The translations under genes were made by a program, and so were the position numbers. 64,000 bases of DNA from Dactylosporangium aurantiacum. Lineage in GTDB: Bacteria; Actinomycetota; Actinomycetes; Mycobacteriales; Micromonosporaceae. Location of the stretch: NCBI RefSeq assembly GCF_000716715.1, contig NZ_JNYJ01000035.1, forward strand, positions 104,060-168,059, given 5' to 3'. Below are positions 45,901-55,197 of this stretch, piece by piece. The stretch's first letter is position 1. Each line of letters begins with the position of its first letter. Below the pieces are notes generated by a model, which was given only the letters and a program-made list of their open reading frames with translations, was not told the origin of the DNA and did not search any database.

Positions 45901-48102
45901 ATGAGGCAGCCGATAAGGGAGGCGGTGGAGGTCGTGCGTGACGCTGCGCCGGTCCGCCGACGTCGGAGGGTGACGCTCGCCGACGTCCCAGTCGTCGCGA
46001 AGATCGCCCTCGTCCTGATCCTGCCGCTGGCCGGCCTTCTCGGCCTCGCCGGCGTCGCCACGTCCGCCTACGCCGAGCAGGTGGGGCGCATCGGCGACCT
46101 GCGCGGCGCGGTCGCCGCGGCGGCGCAGGCCGGCCGGGTCGCCGACGGGCTGCAGCGGGAGCGCCTCGCCATCGCCCGGCTGCTCAGCGGCGGGGGCGCC
46201 GCCGCCCGCGACGCGTTCGCCGCCGAGGCCGCCCGCACCGACGCCGCCGTCACCGTCCTGCGTGACCGGCTCGCCCGGTTCGACGGCGCCGGTGACCCGG
46301 GCGCCCGGGTGGTCGCCGGGCTGGACGGGCTCGCCGTGCTGCGGGCCCGCGCCGCCGCCAGCGAACCTGACGCGCCCGGGCAGGTGCTGCTGCTCGGGTA
46401 CCGGCAGCTGATCGCCGACCTCGTCGCCGTCCAGCAGGGTGTCGCCGAGCGGCCCGCGCCGCTGGCCGTGGCCGCCGGGACCCGCGCCGCGGGCTGGCTC
46501 GCCGTCGCCAAGGAGGAGCTCGCGCTCGTCCACACCGCCGCCGCCCGGGCCCTCGCCACCGGCGAGCTGACCCCGGCCGACCGCGAGCAGCTCGTCTCGC
46601 ACCGGGCCGCCGCCGCGGACGCCTTCGAACGCTTCGCCACGGCCGCCACCCCGGCCTGGCGCGCGCAGCTGGCCGGCCTCGACGTCACCGCCGACGTCGG
46701 GCAGCTGCTGCTGGCGCCCTCCACCGGTGCCGCCCCCGTCGACACCGCCGACTGGGCCCGGACCTGCCTGGCCCAGCTCGACGGGGTGCGTGACCTCGCC
46801 GAGCGGGTCGCCACCGACAACGCCGCCACCGTCACCGACGCCCGCGACCGGCAGAACCGCACCATCATCATCGGGCTCGCGCTCGTCCTCGCGGTCGCGG
46901 CGGCCGCCGTCGGGATCGCCGTCGCCACCGGCCGTTCCCTGCGCCGCGGGCTGCGGGCGCTGCTGCGCACCCCGCCCCACGAGCCGCCGGCCGGCGGGCG
47001 CGACGAGGTCGGGCGGGTCGCCGAGGCGTTCGGCGCCGTGCGGCGCGACGCGGCGCGGGCCGCCGCCGAGCAGGACGCCCTGCACGCGGGCGTGACCGGC
47101 ATGTACGCCGACGTCGCCCGCCGCTGCGCCCGGCTCGCCGACGCGCTGCTCGACCGCCTCGACGACGCGGAGCGCGACGAGGCCGACCCGGACCGGCTGG
47201 CGCAGCTCTTCGCCGTCGACCACCTCGCCACCCGGCTGCGCCACGACACGCAGCGCCTGCTGGTCCTCGCCGGCGCCGACCTCGCCCACGGGCACGCCGC
47301 GCCGGTGCCGCTGATCGACGTCCTGCGCGCCGCCCAGTCGCGGATCCAGGACTACCAGCGGGTCGAGTACGGCCGCGTCGACGACGACCTGGGTGTCGAG
47401 CCGGCCGCCGTCGACGGCGTCGTGCACCTGCTGGCCGAGCTGCTCGACAACGCCGCCCGGCACGCCACCGCCGAGCGGCCCGTCGTGGTGGACGCCCGGC
47501 GCACCGGCGACGGCGCCGTCGTCCACGTCACCGACCGCGGCCCGGGCGTCGACCCGGCCCGCCTGGAGGAGCTCAACGCCCGCCTCGCCGACCCGCCCCC
47601 GTTCGGGCCGCGGCTCGGGCTCACCGTCGTGGCCCGGCTCGCCGCCCGGCACGGCGTGGACGTGACCCTGCAGCCGTCCACCGGCCAGGGATCCGGTCTC
47701 GCGGCCATCGTGCGGCTGCCCTCCTCAGCGCTGTGTGAGATCGCGCCCGTACGGGTAGAGCCCGCCGCCCCCGCCCGGCCGCTCCCACCGCGGGTGCTGG
47801 AACGCAGCCCGGCGCTGCCCGGCGCGGAGCCGATGGACATCCCGCACCCGCGCAAGGCCGGCCCGCCGGTGCCCGCCGGCCAGGGCGCCGCGGCCCGGGT
47901 GGCGGCCGACGGACCGACGGTCGAGGCCCGGGCGTTCGACGACGGACTGCCACGGCGTACCGTCGGAACGTCACCGCACATGGATCCTGTCGCCACCGAA
48001 CCCGGCGACGTCAGCACACTGCTGTCGAGCTACCAGCACCCGATCGGCCGCCTCGGCGCCGTGCCGGTGCCGGTGAACCAGGAAGGACATGCCACGTCAT
48101 GA
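45901..48102 (+). CDS. second conservon-type NIT sensor histidine kinase
   Basis: 733-aa kinase paralogous in layout to 13327-16083. TM1 about residues 32-55, NIT domain (GLQRERLAIARLLSGGGAAA) about 60-315, TM2 about 320-345, the DHLATRLRHD motif near 440, HATPase_c with N-box LAELLDNAARH near 513, and a Pro-rich tail. ATG at 45901 is preferred; an in-frame GTG at 45841 would add 20 residues but lacks a ribosome site. It is followed by a roadblock gene with ATGA-type overlap, but no GTPase or DUF742 gene. Confidence 0.88.
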   Translation: MRQPIREAVEVVRDAAPVRRRRRVTLADVPVVAKIALVLILPLAGLLGLAGVATSAYAEQVGRIGDLRGAVAAAAQAGRVADGLQRERLAIARLLSGGGAAARDAFAAEAARTDAAVTVLRDRLARFDGAGDPGARVVAGLDGLAVLRARAAASEPDAPGQVLLLGYRQLIADLVAVQQGVAERPAPLAVAAGTRAAGWLAVAKEELALVHTAAARALATGELTPADREQLVSHRAAAADAFERFATAATPAWRAQLAGLDVTADVGQLLLAPSTGAAPVDTADWARTCLAQLDGVRDLAERVATDNAATVTDARDRQNRTIIIGLALVLAVAAAAVGIAVATGRSLRRGLRALLRTPPHEPPAGGRDEVGRVAEAFGAVRRDAARAAAEQDALHAGVTGMYADVARRCARLADALLDRLDDAERDEADPDRLAQLFAVDHLATRLRHDTQRLLVLAGADLAHGHAAPVPLIDVLRAAQSRIQDYQRVEYGRVDDDLGVEPAAVDGVVHLLAELLDNAARHATAERPVVVDARRTGDGAVVHVTDRGPGVDPARLEELNARLADPPPFGPRLGLTVVARLAARHGVDVTLQPSTGQGSGLAAIVRLPSSALCEIAPVRVEPAAPARPLPPRVLERSPALPGAEPMDIPHPRKAGPPVPAGQGAAARVAADGPTVEARAFDDGLPRRTVGTSPHMDPVATEPGDVSTLLSSYQHPIGRLGAVPVPVNQEGHATS

Positions 48103-48491
48103 CAGCCACCACGGGGCTCGACTGGGTGCTCAGCGGCTTCACGGAGCGTGTCGCCGGCGTCCGGCACACCGTCGCGGTCTCCGGGGACGGCCTGCTGGTC
48201 GCGGCGTCCAACGAGCTGCCGCCGGAGCGCGCCGACCAGCTCGCCGCGATGGTCGCCGGCGTGGTGTCCCTGGCCCAGGGCCTGTCGGCCTGCACCGACG
48301 CCGGCCCGGTCCTGCGCACGATCGTGCAGATGGGTCGCAGCCTGCTGTTCGTCATGGCGCTCGGCGACGGCGACACGCTCGCGTCGCTGGCGGCGATGGT
48401 CCAGCCGGGCTGCGACGTAGGGGAGGTCGCGTTCGAGATGAGCGGCCTCGTCGACCAGGTCGGCGCCGTGCTGACGCCGACCTCGCGCTGA
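48099..48491 (+). CDS. roadblock/LC7 domain protein (partner of second NIT kinase)
   Basis: 130-aa roadblock/LC7 protein (LDWVLSGFTERVAGVRHTVAVSGDGLLVAASNELPPERADQLAAMVAGV). ATG at 48099 overlaps the kinase stop by 4 nt. The usual downstream GTPase is missing: the next gene, 4 nt away, is on the opposite strand. It may share the GTPase encoded at 16508. Confidence 0.92.
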   Translation: MTATTGLDWVLSGFTERVAGVRHTVAVSGDGLLVAASNELPPERADQLAAMVAGVVSLAQGLSACTDAGPVLRTIVQMGRSLLFVMALGDGDTLASLAAMVQPGCDVGEVAFEMSGLVDQVGAVLTPTSR

Positions 48492-48495
48492 GCGG

Positions 48496-49479
48496 TCACA
48501 GGTCCGGGTCGCGACCCTCCTTGATGTTGCTGGCGTCGCGCAGCGGGATGAACGGCTCCTTGTCCTCCGGCATGCCGCCCTGGATGGCGCGGCCGCGCTC
48601 GAGCTCCGCGTCGAACTCCGCGCCCAGCAGGATCGCGATGTTGGAGATCCAGAGCCAGACGAGGAACGCGATGATGCCGCCCAGGGTGCCGTACGTCTTG
48701 TTGTACGAGCTGAAGTTCGACACGTAGATCGCGAAGCCGGCCGAGGCCAGCAGCCAGATGAAGACGGCCAGGCCGCCGCCCGGCGTGACCCACCGGAACC
48801 CGGTCTGGCGGGCGTTGGGCGAGGCCCAGTAGAGGATGGCCAGGATCAGCAGCACGACCAGCAGCAGGACCGGCCACTTGGCGATGTCCCACACCTGGAC
48901 CGCCTGCTTCGACAGCCCGATCCAGCCGCCGGCCTGCTCGGCGAACCGGCCGGTGAAGACGATGCTGAGGGCGGCGAGGGCGATGAGGGCGCCGACGACG
49001 ACGGTGACGCCGAGGCGGATCGGCAGCACCTTCCAGATCGGGCGGCCCTCGGGGACGTCGTAGATCGAGTTGGCGGCGCGGATGAAGGCGCCGACGTAGC
49101 CGGAGGCGGTCCAGACGGCGCCGAGGAGACCGACGATCGCCAGGATCCCGGCCGAGCCGGAGCCCTGCTTGAGCTCGTCGACGGCGCCCGTCACCGGACC
49201 CGCGATCGACGGCGGGAACAGCGCCTGGGCGTTCTCCAGCACCGCGTTCTGGGTGGTGTCGGTGAGCAGCATGCCGGACACGGCGAGCAGGACGAGGATG
49301 CCGGGGAAGATCGACAGGACCCCGTAGTACGTCAGCGCGGCGGCCCAGTCGGTGAGGTTGTCGTTGTTGAACTCCTTGATCGTCCGCTTGAGGACGTCCA
49401 TCCAGGAGCGCCGGGTGAGCTGCGTGGGCCGGCTCGGGGGGTTCTCGAGCTCGGGGCCGGTGGGGTCGTCCTGCGACAT
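48496..49479 (-). CDS. YihY/virulence factor BrkB family membrane protein
   Basis: 327-aa membrane protein with six helices of the YihY/BrkB family: WAAALTYYGVLSIFPGILVLLAVSGM at the start and YNKTYGTLGGIIAFLVWLWISNIAILLGAEFDAELERGR near the end. Function debated (lipid or small-molecule transport); not an RNase as once annotated. ATG at 49479. A second, more diverged BrkB gene lies at 55198. Confidence 0.92.
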   Translation of the reverse strand: MSQDDPTGPELENPPSRPTQLTRRSWMDVLKRTIKEFNNDNLTDWAAALTYYGVLSIFPGILVLLAVSGMLLTDTTQNAVLENAQALFPPSIAGPVTGAVDELKQGSGSAGILAIVGLLGAVWTASGYVGAFIRAANSIYDVPEGRPIWKVLPIRLGVTVVVGALIALAALSIVFTGRFAEQAGGWIGLSKQAVQVWDIAKWPVLLLVVLLILAILYWASPNARQTGFRWVTPGGGLAVFIWLLASAGFAIYVSNFSSYNKTYGTLGGIIAFLVWLWISNIAILLGAEFDAELERGRAIQGGMPEDKEPFIPLRDASNIKEGRDPDL

Positions 49480-49515
49480 GCGGTACCTATGCCCTGGGGG
49501 CGCGCGGGGATAACG

Positions 49516-49905
49516 CTACGGCGCGACCCTTCCGGCCCGGATCAGGGCGACCTGCACCATGTCGACCAGTTCGGTGGCCCGGAACGGCTTGGCCACCACC
49601 GACGCCTCGGGGCCCAGCTCGACGACGGCGGCGTCGAAGTACGGCAGGCCCGACATGTACATGATCAGCGCGTCGGGGCAGGCGGCGCGCACCACCTCGG
49701 CGACCTGGACGCCGGTGCCGTCGTTGAGCTTCAGGTCGGTGATGGCCAGGTCGATCGCGTCGGGATGCTCGGCGCACACGCGTTCCGCGCCGGCGAGGCC
49801 CGATGCCGTGTACACCTCGGCCCCGGCGCGGCTGAGCACCCGCTTGACGATCTCGCACAGGTCCGGCTCGTCGTCGACGACGAGGACGCGCAGGTGCTCC
49901 AGCAT
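49516..49905 (-). CDS. stand-alone response regulator receiver protein
   Basis: 129-aa CheY-like receiver without output domain. Acidic pair D11-D12, phospho-acceptor D57 (AITDLKLNDG), S85 and K106 (VAKPFR) are intact. ATG at 49905. No histidine kinase is adjacent; the conservon-type kinases in this window lack their own regulators and could signal to it, but this is speculative. Confidence 0.9.
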   Translation of the reverse strand: MLEHLRVLVVDDEPDLCEIVKRVLSRAGAEVYTASGLAGAERVCAEHPDAIDLAITDLKLNDGTGVQVAEVVRAACPDALIMYMSGLPYFDAAVVELGPEASVVAKPFRATELVDMVQVALIRAGRVAP

Positions 49906-49941
49906 GCCTTCACGATAATTCGTGATTGTGCCTGATCTGCC

Positions 49942-50601
49942 TTACTTTGCCGGGTTGCCGGGGCGGATCCGGTTGCGGCTGAACCCGAGGAACACCACCA
50001 GCACGCATGCCACCACCAGCAGCACCGCCGCGTACGTCCACCACGCCGGCCGGCCGGCGGACGGGGTCGGGGCGGCCGCGGGCGGCTGGGCCGGGGTCGT
50101 GACGAAGTCGGCCGGTGCGGCCGCGGCGGTGGTCGCGACGGGCGGGGCCGCCGTCGGCGACGCCGGCGTGCGGGTCGGCTTGGCGGAGGCGCCGCTCTTC
50201 ACGCCGGTGGTCACGGTGAAGGAGAAGCTGCCGTTGCCGGCCGTGCCGCCGGTGCCGGAGGCGGTGTAGGACACGGTGTAGCTGCCCGGCGCGCCGTCGG
50301 GCACGCCCAGTGCGATGCGGGCCGTCTCGTTGCGCACGGTGACCCCGTCGACGGGGACCGTGGCGCTGTCCGGGCCGGTCAGCATGATCTGCGCGTCCAG
50401 GATCTTGTCGCTGAACACCAGCTGGAGCTCCTGGGGCAGGTGCCCGACCCGGGTCTCCGCCCCCGGCGTGCTGCTGGTGAGCGTGAGACGGGGTGCATAT
50501 GCGGTTGCAATTGACGGAAACGGCAGTAAGCCGAGAATTCCGACAATTATCGCGGCGAGAACTGCACTTCGCCTGACCACACCAAGAAATCGCCCGGTCA
50601 T
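49942..50601 (-). CDS. CopC-like domain protein with C-terminal membrane anchor
   Basis: 219-aa surface protein: signal peptide (about 1-35), a CopC/YtkA-like beta sandwich (about 36-130: APRLTLTSSTPGAETRVGHLPQELQLVFSDKI), a Pro/Thr/Ala linker and a C-terminal helix (WWTYAAVLLVVACVLVVFLGF). The N-terminal His copper ligand of CopC (HAHL type) is replaced (YAPRL), and no other His or Met cluster is seen, so copper binding is doubtful. ATG at 50601. Next to a receiver gene on the same strand but with 36 nt between. Confidence 0.82.
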   Translation of the reverse strand: MTGRFLGVVRRSAVLAAIIVGILGLLPFPSIATAYAPRLTLTSSTPGAETRVGHLPQELQLVFSDKILDAQIMLTGPDSATVPVDGVTVRNETARIALGVPDGAPGSYTVSYTASGTGGTAGNGSFSFTVTTGVKSGASAKPTRTPASPTAAPPVATTAAAAPADFVTTPAQPPAAAPTPSAGRPAWWTYAAVLLVVACVLVVFLGFSRNRIRPGNPAK

Positions 50602-50664
50602 GGGCGGAAACGATAGTGCATTGACGTCAGCGATGTGCGGAAGACGGTGTTAGCGTGCCGTTTC

Positions 50665-51522
50665 ATGCAGGGCAGTTGGCGTGAACTGGTGCAAATCAAG
50701 CGACCCCCGGCGTCGACCCCGGCGAGCCGGCGGCTGCGGCGCATCGTGCTGCTCACGGCCGTGCTGACCCTCGCCGCGGACGTCGTCAACCTGGAGTACT
50801 CCACCGAGGGCGGATTCGGCCTGGGGGTGCGGACGTTCTGGGCGATGCTGCGCGCGGTCGGTTTCCTGTTCCTCATGCGCGAGATCCGCTGGGGGCGGCT
50901 CACCGCCCGGCCGTTCGGGCTGATCCTCGCGGTCACCACCGTGTTCGCCTCGGCCCGGCTGGCCCAGCCGCGCAAGGACGGGTTCCTGCCGCCGTGGCCG
51001 GTCCTCGTCGCGCTCGCGGTCATCCTGGTGCTCTGCACGGTGGTGGTCTGGCAGCTGTTCCGCTCGCCGGCGATCGCCGCGCACCTGACCCGCCGCCCGT
51101 CGAAGCGGCCGATCCCGCCGTGGGCGCTGACCGCCCGGGTGGCGGCGCTGTCCTACTCCGCCCTGCTCAGCGTGCCGTGCCTGGTCGCCGCCGGCACGCT
51201 GTGGGACGAGCCGCGGCTGCCCCGCTCCACCGCCGTGCCGCTGGTCATCTCGTGGTTCGTGCTCGGCATCGCGGTCGCCTTCGTGGCGTCGCTGATCAGC
51301 TTCGCGATGATGTTCGGGCACACCTGGGCGCGCGTGCTCCTGGCGATGATCAGCGTCTTCGTGCTGCTGGTGCAGCCGGTGCTGTGCTGGCTGCTGCTCG
51401 GCGCCGACGGGGTCATCCGCGACGGCGTCCCGCTCGTCCTCGCGGCGCTGGTCTGCCTCTACGGCCTGGCGAGGTCCGGTTCGGCCAGACCGACCATGGC
51501 GGCCGGCGCGTCCTCGGCCTGA
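50665..51522 (+). CDS. hypothetical integral membrane protein
   Basis: 285-aa protein with about seven predicted helices (RIVLLTAVLTLAADVVNLE, FWAMLRAVGFLFLMREI, GLILAVTTVFASARL, VLVALAVILVLCTVVVW and three more). I recognise no family. ATG at 50665 is used; a GTG/ATG ten codons upstream (50635) is possible. The 3' end overlaps the convergent MerR gene by 64 bp, unusual but both have good codon bias. Confidence 0.75.
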   Translation: MQGSWRELVQIKRPPASTPASRRLRRIVLLTAVLTLAADVVNLEYSTEGGFGLGVRTFWAMLRAVGFLFLMREIRWGRLTARPFGLILAVTTVFASARLAQPRKDGFLPPWPVLVALAVILVLCTVVVWQLFRSPAIAAHLTRRPSKRPIPPWALTARVAALSYSALLSVPCLVAAGTLWDEPRLPRSTAVPLVISWFVLGIAVAFVASLISFAMMFGHTWARVLLAMISVFVLLVQPVLCWLLLGADGVIRDGVPLVLAALVCLYGLARSGSARPTMAAGASSA

Positions 51523-51878
51523 GCCGACGCCGCGTAGTACGCGTCGATCTTGTACTCGATGAGCGCCAGGTCGTCGCGCAGCTCGGCCATCCGGCGCAGC
51601 ACCTGCCGGCGGTGCTCCTCCAGCAGCGCGCGGCGCTCGTCGAAGGTGGCCGGGCCGACCCGGCACAGCTGCGCGTAGTGGCGCATCCCGGCGATCGACA
51701 TGCCGGTCGCCCGCAGCCGGGTGAGCAGCCGCAGCATCCGCACGTCCTGCTCCGAGTAGCGACGGTGGCCCTGCCAGTCCCGCTCCGGCGGGTCCAGCAG
51801 GCCGGCCCGCTCGTAGTAGCGCAGCGTGTGGGCGGTCAGGCCGGTCTGCTCGGCCACCTCCGCGATGGTGAACTGCAT
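51459..51878 (-). CDS. MerR family transcriptional regulator
   Basis: 139-aa MerR protein. The HTH is canonical ([26 protein letters not shown]) and a long C-terminal coiled coil follows. There are no Cys residues at metal-site positions apart from one (QLCRVG), so an organic or redox ligand is more likely than a metal. ATG at 51878; divergent from the aldo/keto reductase with a palindromic operator between. In this common actinomycete pair the MerR protein is expected to control the reductase. Confidence 0.92.
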   Translation of the reverse strand: MQFTIAEVAEQTGLTAHTLRYYERAGLLDPPERDWQGHRRYSEQDVRMLRLLTRLRATGMSIAGMRHYAQLCRVGPATFDERRALLEEHRRQVLRRMAELRDDLALIEYKIDAYYAASAQAEDAPAAMVGLAEPDLARP

Positions 51879-51891
51879 GTCTCCCAGCGTA

Positions 51892-51914
51892 TTTGACTTC
51901 GAGCGCGCTCGAAG
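51892..51914. promoter_or_regulatory. MerR operator/promoter of the aldo/keto reductase
   Basis: The perfect 18-bp palindrome CTTCGAGCGCGCTCGAAG (51897-51914) is overlapped at its left edge by a -35-like TTGAC (51893-51897). It lies 13 bp from the MerR end and 17 bp before the reductase start; the palindrome placed just after the -35 is the geometry of MerR-activated promoters. Confidence 0.75.
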
Positions 51915-51930
51915 GGGGAGTGTTGGGGGC

Positions 51931-52905
<975 letters not shown>

Positions 52906-52916
52906 CCGCACTCCTC

Positions 52917-52949
52917 CCGGGGTGGCGCGCGGTGCTGGCGCCACCCCGG
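52917..52949 (+). terminator. hairpin terminator after aldo/keto reductase
   Basis: CCGGGGTGGCGC (52917-52928) is perfectly complementary to 52938-52949, 12-bp stem and 9-nt loop, starting 12 nt after the stop. It also insulates the trp leader that begins at 52961. Confidence 0.7.
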
Positions 52950-52960
52950 TGGTTCGTCGT

Positions 52961-53011
52961 ATGGTGTTCGGCGTGTCCGCGTTCCTGAACCGATGCTGGT
53001 GGCCCGCCTGA
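52961..53011 (+). CDS. trp leader peptide
   Basis: Short frame MVFGVSAFLNRCWWPA with tandem Trp codons at 52997-53002 and a stop at 53009-53011. An internal GTG (52973) would give a 12-residue version. It is followed by mutually exclusive hairpins and a terminator ahead of an anthranilate synthase, so stalling at the Trp codons when charged tRNA-Trp is scarce is the expected sensor. Confidence 0.75.
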   Translation: MVFGVSAFLNRCWWPA

Positions 53012-53074
53012 CGAGGCGGCCCACCTCCGCGTGACACCCACATCCGCGGCCGCCCATCCGGCGGTCGCTTTTTT
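52998..53074 (+). promoter_or_regulatory. trp attenuator (1:2, 2:3 and 3:4 hairpins with rho-independent terminator)
   Basis: Segment 1 (52998-53008) overlaps the Trp codons and pairs at 10 of 11 positions with segment 2 (53015-53025). Segment 2 also pairs perfectly over 7 bp (53015-53021) with segment 3 (53048-53054), giving an antiterminator. Segment 3 (53046-53054) pairs with segment 4 (53060-53068; one G-U), followed by six T (53069-53074): an intrinsic terminator, notable in this high-GC DNA. Confidence 0.8.
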
Positions 53075-53136
53075 GTTGCCTCCTCGCAGGGGCCGGCCAC
53101 CGGGACGGGCGGCCAGACCTGAGAGGGACGACCCGC

Positions 53137-54975
53137 ATGCTGCCCGACCCGACCCGCCCGTTCGCCCTGCTGCGCCGCGAGAGCCGCGACGTCGTCGAGG
53201 TGCTCACCGGCACCGTCGTCACCGTCGCCTCGCTCGCCGAGATCCCCGACGAGTCCCTGTCGCTGGTGCCGTTCCGCCAGGTCCGCGAGCGCGGGTTCGA
53301 CTGCCTCGACGACGGCACGCCGCTGTCGGTGCTGCGCATCGCCGACCGCACCGAGCGGGCCGTGCCCGACCTGCTGGCCGCGCTGCCGGCCACGCCGGTG
53401 GCGCTGCGCGACGGCGGCTTCGACGTGTCCGACGCCGACTACGCCACGATCGTCGAGGAGGTGCTGCGCGACGAGATCGGCCGCGGCGAGGGCTCCAACT
53501 TCGTCATCCACCGGGTGTTCGAGGCCGGCATCGACGGCGTCCCGGTCACCGCCGCCCTCGCCGTGTACCGGCGGCTGCTGGAGCGCGAACGCGGCGCCTA
53601 CTGGACGTTCCTCGTGCACACCGGCGAGCGCACCCTCGTCGGCGCCACCCCGGAACGGCACGTCAGCGTCGAGGACGGCCTGGTCATGATGAACCCGATC
53701 AGCGGCACCTTCCGGCACCCGGGCGGCGTGCCGGACAAGGACGCGGTGCTGCGGTTCCTGTCCGACCGCAAGGAGATCGACGAGCTGTCCATGGTGCTGG
53801 ACGAGGAGCTCAAGATGATGGCGACCGTCGCGACCGAGGGCGGGCAGGTCGTCGGGCCGTACCTGAAGGAGATGGCGCACCTCGTCCACACGGAGTACCT
53901 CCTCGCCGGCCGCAGCGCACTGGACGTGCGTGACGTGCTGCGCGAGACCATGTTCGCGCCGACCGTCGTCGGCAGCCCGATCGAGAACGCCTGCCGGGTC
54001 GTCGCCCGCCACGAGCGGCGCGGCCGCGGCTACTACGGCGCGGTCCTCGCCCTCATCGGCCGGGACTCCCTCGGCCGGCAGACGCTGGACGCGCCGATCC
54101 TCATCCGCACCGCCGACATCTCCGCCGCCGGCCGGCTGCGGGTGCCGGTCGGCGCCACCCTCGTGCGGCACTCCACGCCCGCCGGGGAGGTCGCCGAGAC
54201 CCACACCAAGGCCGCCGGCGTCCTGGCCGCCCTCGGCCTCGGCGCCACCCCCGCCGGCCCGGCCCGGCCGGCCGCGCCGCTGGCCGCCGACCCGGCGGTG
54301 CAGGCCGCCCTCGTCGCCCGCAACGGCACCCTCGCGCCGTTCTGGCTGCAGGACCACCACGAGCGGGCGCTCACCATCCCCGAGCTGGCCGGCCGGCGGG
54401 TCCTCATCATCGACGCGGAGGACACGTTCACCGGCATGCTGCACCACCAGTTGCGGGTCCTCGGCCTGGACGTCACCCTCCAGAAGTACTCGGCCCCGGT
54501 CTCGGCGACCGGCTACGACCTGGTGGTGCTCGGCCCCGGCCCCGGCGACCCGCGGCGGACCGAGGAGCCGAAGATGGCCGCGATGCGGGCCGTCGCCGCG
54601 CGGCTGCTCGCCGACGGCACCCCGACGCTCGCCGTGTGCCTCGGCCACCAGCTGCTGTCCGGCCTGCTGGGCCTGCCGCTGCGGCGCAAGGCCAACCCGT
54701 ACCAGGGCATGCAGCGCGACATCGTCTTCTTCGGCCGCCCGGCGACCGTCGGCTTCTACTCCACCTTCACCGCCACCCACCCGCACGACCGTTTCGACAC
54801 CCCGTACGGCCCGGTGGAGCTGTCCCGCGACCCGGCCAACGGCGACGTGCACGCCCTGCGCGGGCCGACGTTCGCGGGCGTGCAGTTCCACCCGGAGTCC
54901 GTGCTCAGCTACGACGGGATCGACCTGCTGCGGACCATGCTGACCACGCTGCTGCCGGCGGCCGCGGTGTCGTAG
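53137..54975 (+). CDS. trpE: fused anthranilate synthase (component I + glutamine amidotransferase)
   Basis: 612-aa fusion. The N-terminal chorismate-binding domain (about 1-390) has MNPISGTFRHP, DELKMMATVAT-type helices, VGSPIENACRVV and YYGAVLALIGRD. The C-terminal class I amidotransferase (about 410-610) has the nucleophile in AVCLGHQLLSG (Cys501) and the His/Glu pair in QFHPESVLSYDG. Converts chorismate and glutamine to anthranilate. The closely similar PhzE (aminodeoxyisochorismate synthase) cannot be excluded by fold, but the trp attenuator upstream argues strongly for tryptophan supply. ATG at 53137 follows GAGAGGGA. Similar fused, attenuated genes are known in Streptomyces. No other trp genes nearby. 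Confidence 0.9.
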   Translation: MLPDPTRPFALLRRESRDVVEVLTGTVVTVASLAEIPDESLSLVPFRQVRERGFDCLDDGTPLSVLRIADRTERAVPDLLAALPATPVALRDGGFDVSDADYATIVEEVLRDEIGRGEGSNFVIHRVFEAGIDGVPVTAALAVYRRLLERERGAYWTFLVHTGERTLVGATPERHVSVEDGLVMMNPISGTFRHPGGVPDKDAVLRFLSDRKEIDELSMVLDEELKMMATVATEGGQVVGPYLKEMAHLVHTEYLLAGRSALDVRDVLRETMFAPTVVGSPIENACRVVARHERRGRGYYGAVLALIGRDSLGRQTLDAPILIRTADISAAGRLRVPVGATLVRHSTPAGEVAETHTKAAGVLAALGLGATPAGPARPAAPLAADPAVQAALVARNGTLAPFWLQDHHERALTIPELAGRRVLIIDAEDTFTGMLHHQLRVLGLDVTLQKYSAPVSATGYDLVVLGPGPGDPRRTEEPKMAAMRAVAARLLADGTPTLAVCLGHQLLSGLLGLPLRRKANPYQGMQRDIVFFGRPATVGFYSTFTATHPHDRFDTPYGPVELSRDPANGDVHALRGPTFAGVQFHPESVLSYDGIDLLRTMLTTLLPAAAVS

Positions 54976-55070
54976 GCGCTGTTGCCCCGTTCCGCGGCCG
55001 GGTTGCGCGGGTCGGGTCCGTCGGTGCCACCTCCAGTCCCGCCGCCGTCCTCGGTCCCGCTTACCACTCA

Positions 55071-55164
55071 CGCACCGCCGCTCCCGCACCGCCGCTCCCG
55101 CACCGCCGCTCCCGCACCGCCGCTCCCGCACCGCCGCTCCCGCACCGCCGCTCCCGCACCGCCG
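55071..55164. repeat. 14-bp tandem repeat array
   Basis: Six identical 14-bp units (cgcaccgccgctcc) and a partial seventh, between the anthranilate synthase and the BrkB gene. Period 14 is not a multiple of three, so every reading frame yields the same scrambled PHRRSRTAAPAPPL; this marks it as non-coding. Confidence 0.95.
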
Positions 55165-55197
55165 GTCGCAACCCGCGGTGGGTACCGTGCGGTCGTG

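Noticed and set aside
53137..54975. PhzE-type phenazine enzyme
   Set aside because: Same domain order, but the upstream attenuator with Trp codons fits anthranilate synthase and no phenazine genes are nearby.
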